Source: CAYJBH01 sp964371365
Lineage (GTDB): Bacteria > Bacillota > Clostridia > Oscillospirales > Ruminococcaceae
Length of the DNA: 6,819 nucleotides
Direction: 5' to 3'
Assembly (NCBI GenBank): GCA_964371365.1
Contig: CAYJMO010000095.1
Location: 1-6,819, forward strand
Shown here: in pieces, positions 6,341 to 6,819 of the stretch
Layout of the letters: each line of letters begins with the position of its first letter
Numbering within the stretch: position 1 is the stretch's first letter
The notes under the pieces: generated by a model
Databases searched by the model: none
Seen by the model: only the letters and a program-made list of their open reading frames with translations
What the model was told of the DNA's origin: nothing
Made by a program: the position numbers and the translations under genes

Positions 6341-6369
6341 ATAATATAGCAAAGAAAAGACTTTGTCAA
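6341..6369 (-). promoter_or_regulatory. Strong promoter of the MocR-like regulator gene
   Basis: On the minus strand there is TTGACA (6369-6364), a 17-nt spacer and TATTAT (6346-6341), a near-consensus promoter. The start would be near 6334, giving a leader of about 85 nt. Its -10 sits one base from the -10 of the opposing promoter, so polymerase could occupy only one of the two at a time. Confidence 0.8.
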
Positions 6370-6389
6370 GCACAAAACAGGGGGGCGAT

Positions 6390-6819
6390 ATGAAAAAGAT
6401 TGATGCGAAAACTATTACCATGATTGGGTTGATGGCGGCACTTGTGTTTGTGGGCACCAACCTGCGGATTACCATACCGCTCGGGGTGACCTCCACCATG
6501 CTCCATTTCGGCAATGTGTTCTGTCTGCTCGGGGGGCTTTTGTTCGGTGGGATACCGGGTGGGCTTGCCGCCGGTATCGGCAGTGCGGTCTTTGATCTTT
6601 CGAGCGAGTACGCCGCCGAGGCACCGATTACCTTTATAAATAAGTTTGCGATGGGTTTTGTCGCCGGCATGGTGGCGCGCGCGCCTGCCGTGAACTTCGC
6701 AAAAAAACAGATAACCGTCGTGGTGGCGGCTATCTGTGGCAGTGCGAGCTATATCGCATTATATATGCTTAAAAACTATATCGAGATGGCGTTTATCCTG
6801 AACATGCCGAGCGAGGCTA
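6390..6819 (+). CDS. ECF transporter S component, N-terminal part, cut by the window edge
   Basis: The frame is open from the ATG at 6390 to the window end (143 codons). A strong AGGGGGG site lies 4 nt upstream. The product is a small hydrophobic membrane protein with helices at about 9-25, 38-55, 56-70, 79-97 and 108-127. The pattern of a first helix, then PLG..STMLHFGN, then LLGGLLFGGIPGGLAAGIGS and PITFINKFAMGFVAG, matches the riboflavin-transporter-like ECF S-component family (integral substrate-binding subunits that dock on a shared EcfA/EcfA'/EcfT energising module). No EcfA or EcfT gene is visible here, consistent with a group II system, though genes beyond the edge cannot be excluded. 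The substrate is not readable from the sequence. The divergent PLP-sensing regulator makes a vitamin B6 compound the leading guess. Confidence 0.85.
   Translation, partial: MKKIDAKTITMIGLMAALVFVGTNLRITIPLGVTSTMLHFGNVFCLLGGLLFGGIPGGLAAGIGSAVFDLSSEYAAEAPITFINKFAMGFVAGMVARAPAVNFAKKQITVVVAAICGSASYIALYMLKNYIEMAFILNMPSEA

Noticed and set aside
6250..6375. N-terminal extension of the regulator to 502 residues.
   Set aside because: The extra 42 residues are encoded by the promoter and leader region, and the ATG at 6249 has an ideal ribosome binding site.
6323..6670. A 115-codon minus-strand frame opposite the ECF gene.
   Set aside because: It overlaps the clearly coding S component and the promoter region, and its sequence is low in recognisable features.
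1..6819. Search by eye for a CRISPR array, insertion sequence ends or phage genes.
   Set aside because: No regularly spaced direct repeats with unique spacers, no transposase or integrase frame and no terminal inverted repeats with target duplications were seen.

Overview
The window reads as chromosomal DNA of a low-to-moderate GC member of the Bacillota, most likely a gut-type clostridial lineage. The evidence is AAGGAG-like ribosome binding sites, consensus TTGACA/TATAAT promoters in AT-rich gaps, an ECF vitamin-transporter S component, a MocR-type regulator, a BcrA-like ABC exporter and a multi-PASTA membrane protein. The lineage is an inference from gene content, not a database result.

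Layout from right to left: (i) 6390-6819 (+) is the 5' part of an ECF transporter S component, cut by the window edge. (ii) 6249-4867 (-) is a divergently transcribed MocR/PdxR-like regulator, a GntR winged helix fused to a PLP-dependent aminotransferase fold. The 140-bp gap between them carries two facing, interlocked promoters and short repeats that could be the regulator's operator. (iii) 4766-3891, 3750-2011 and 1998-166 (all -) form a probable operon: an ABC ATPase, a six-TM ABC-2 permease with a roughly 320-residue acidic coiled-coil ectodomain, and a membrane-anchored protein with seven PASTA-like repeats and no kinase domain. The operon has its own promoter(s) just after the regulator gene. 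(iv) 54-1 (-) is the 5' part of a tRNA-Arg(CCG), preceded by a perfect-consensus promoter and a strong stem-loop.

How the genes fit together: the regulator and the S component look like a vitamin-uptake module. MocR proteins sense PLP and often control vitamin B6 genes, so B6 uptake is the leading, unproven guess. The ABC/PASTA operon looks like an envelope system: an ABC-2 exporter or mechanotransmitter paired with a peptidoglycan-binding-type PASTA protein. Its substrate cannot be read from the sequence.

The most unusual points are an in-frame gap near the ATPase N-terminus that removes the A-loop region before the Walker A motif, the pairing of a kinase-less seven-PASTA protein with a giant-ectodomain permease, and a run of four inverted repeats packed into the ATPase-permease gap.
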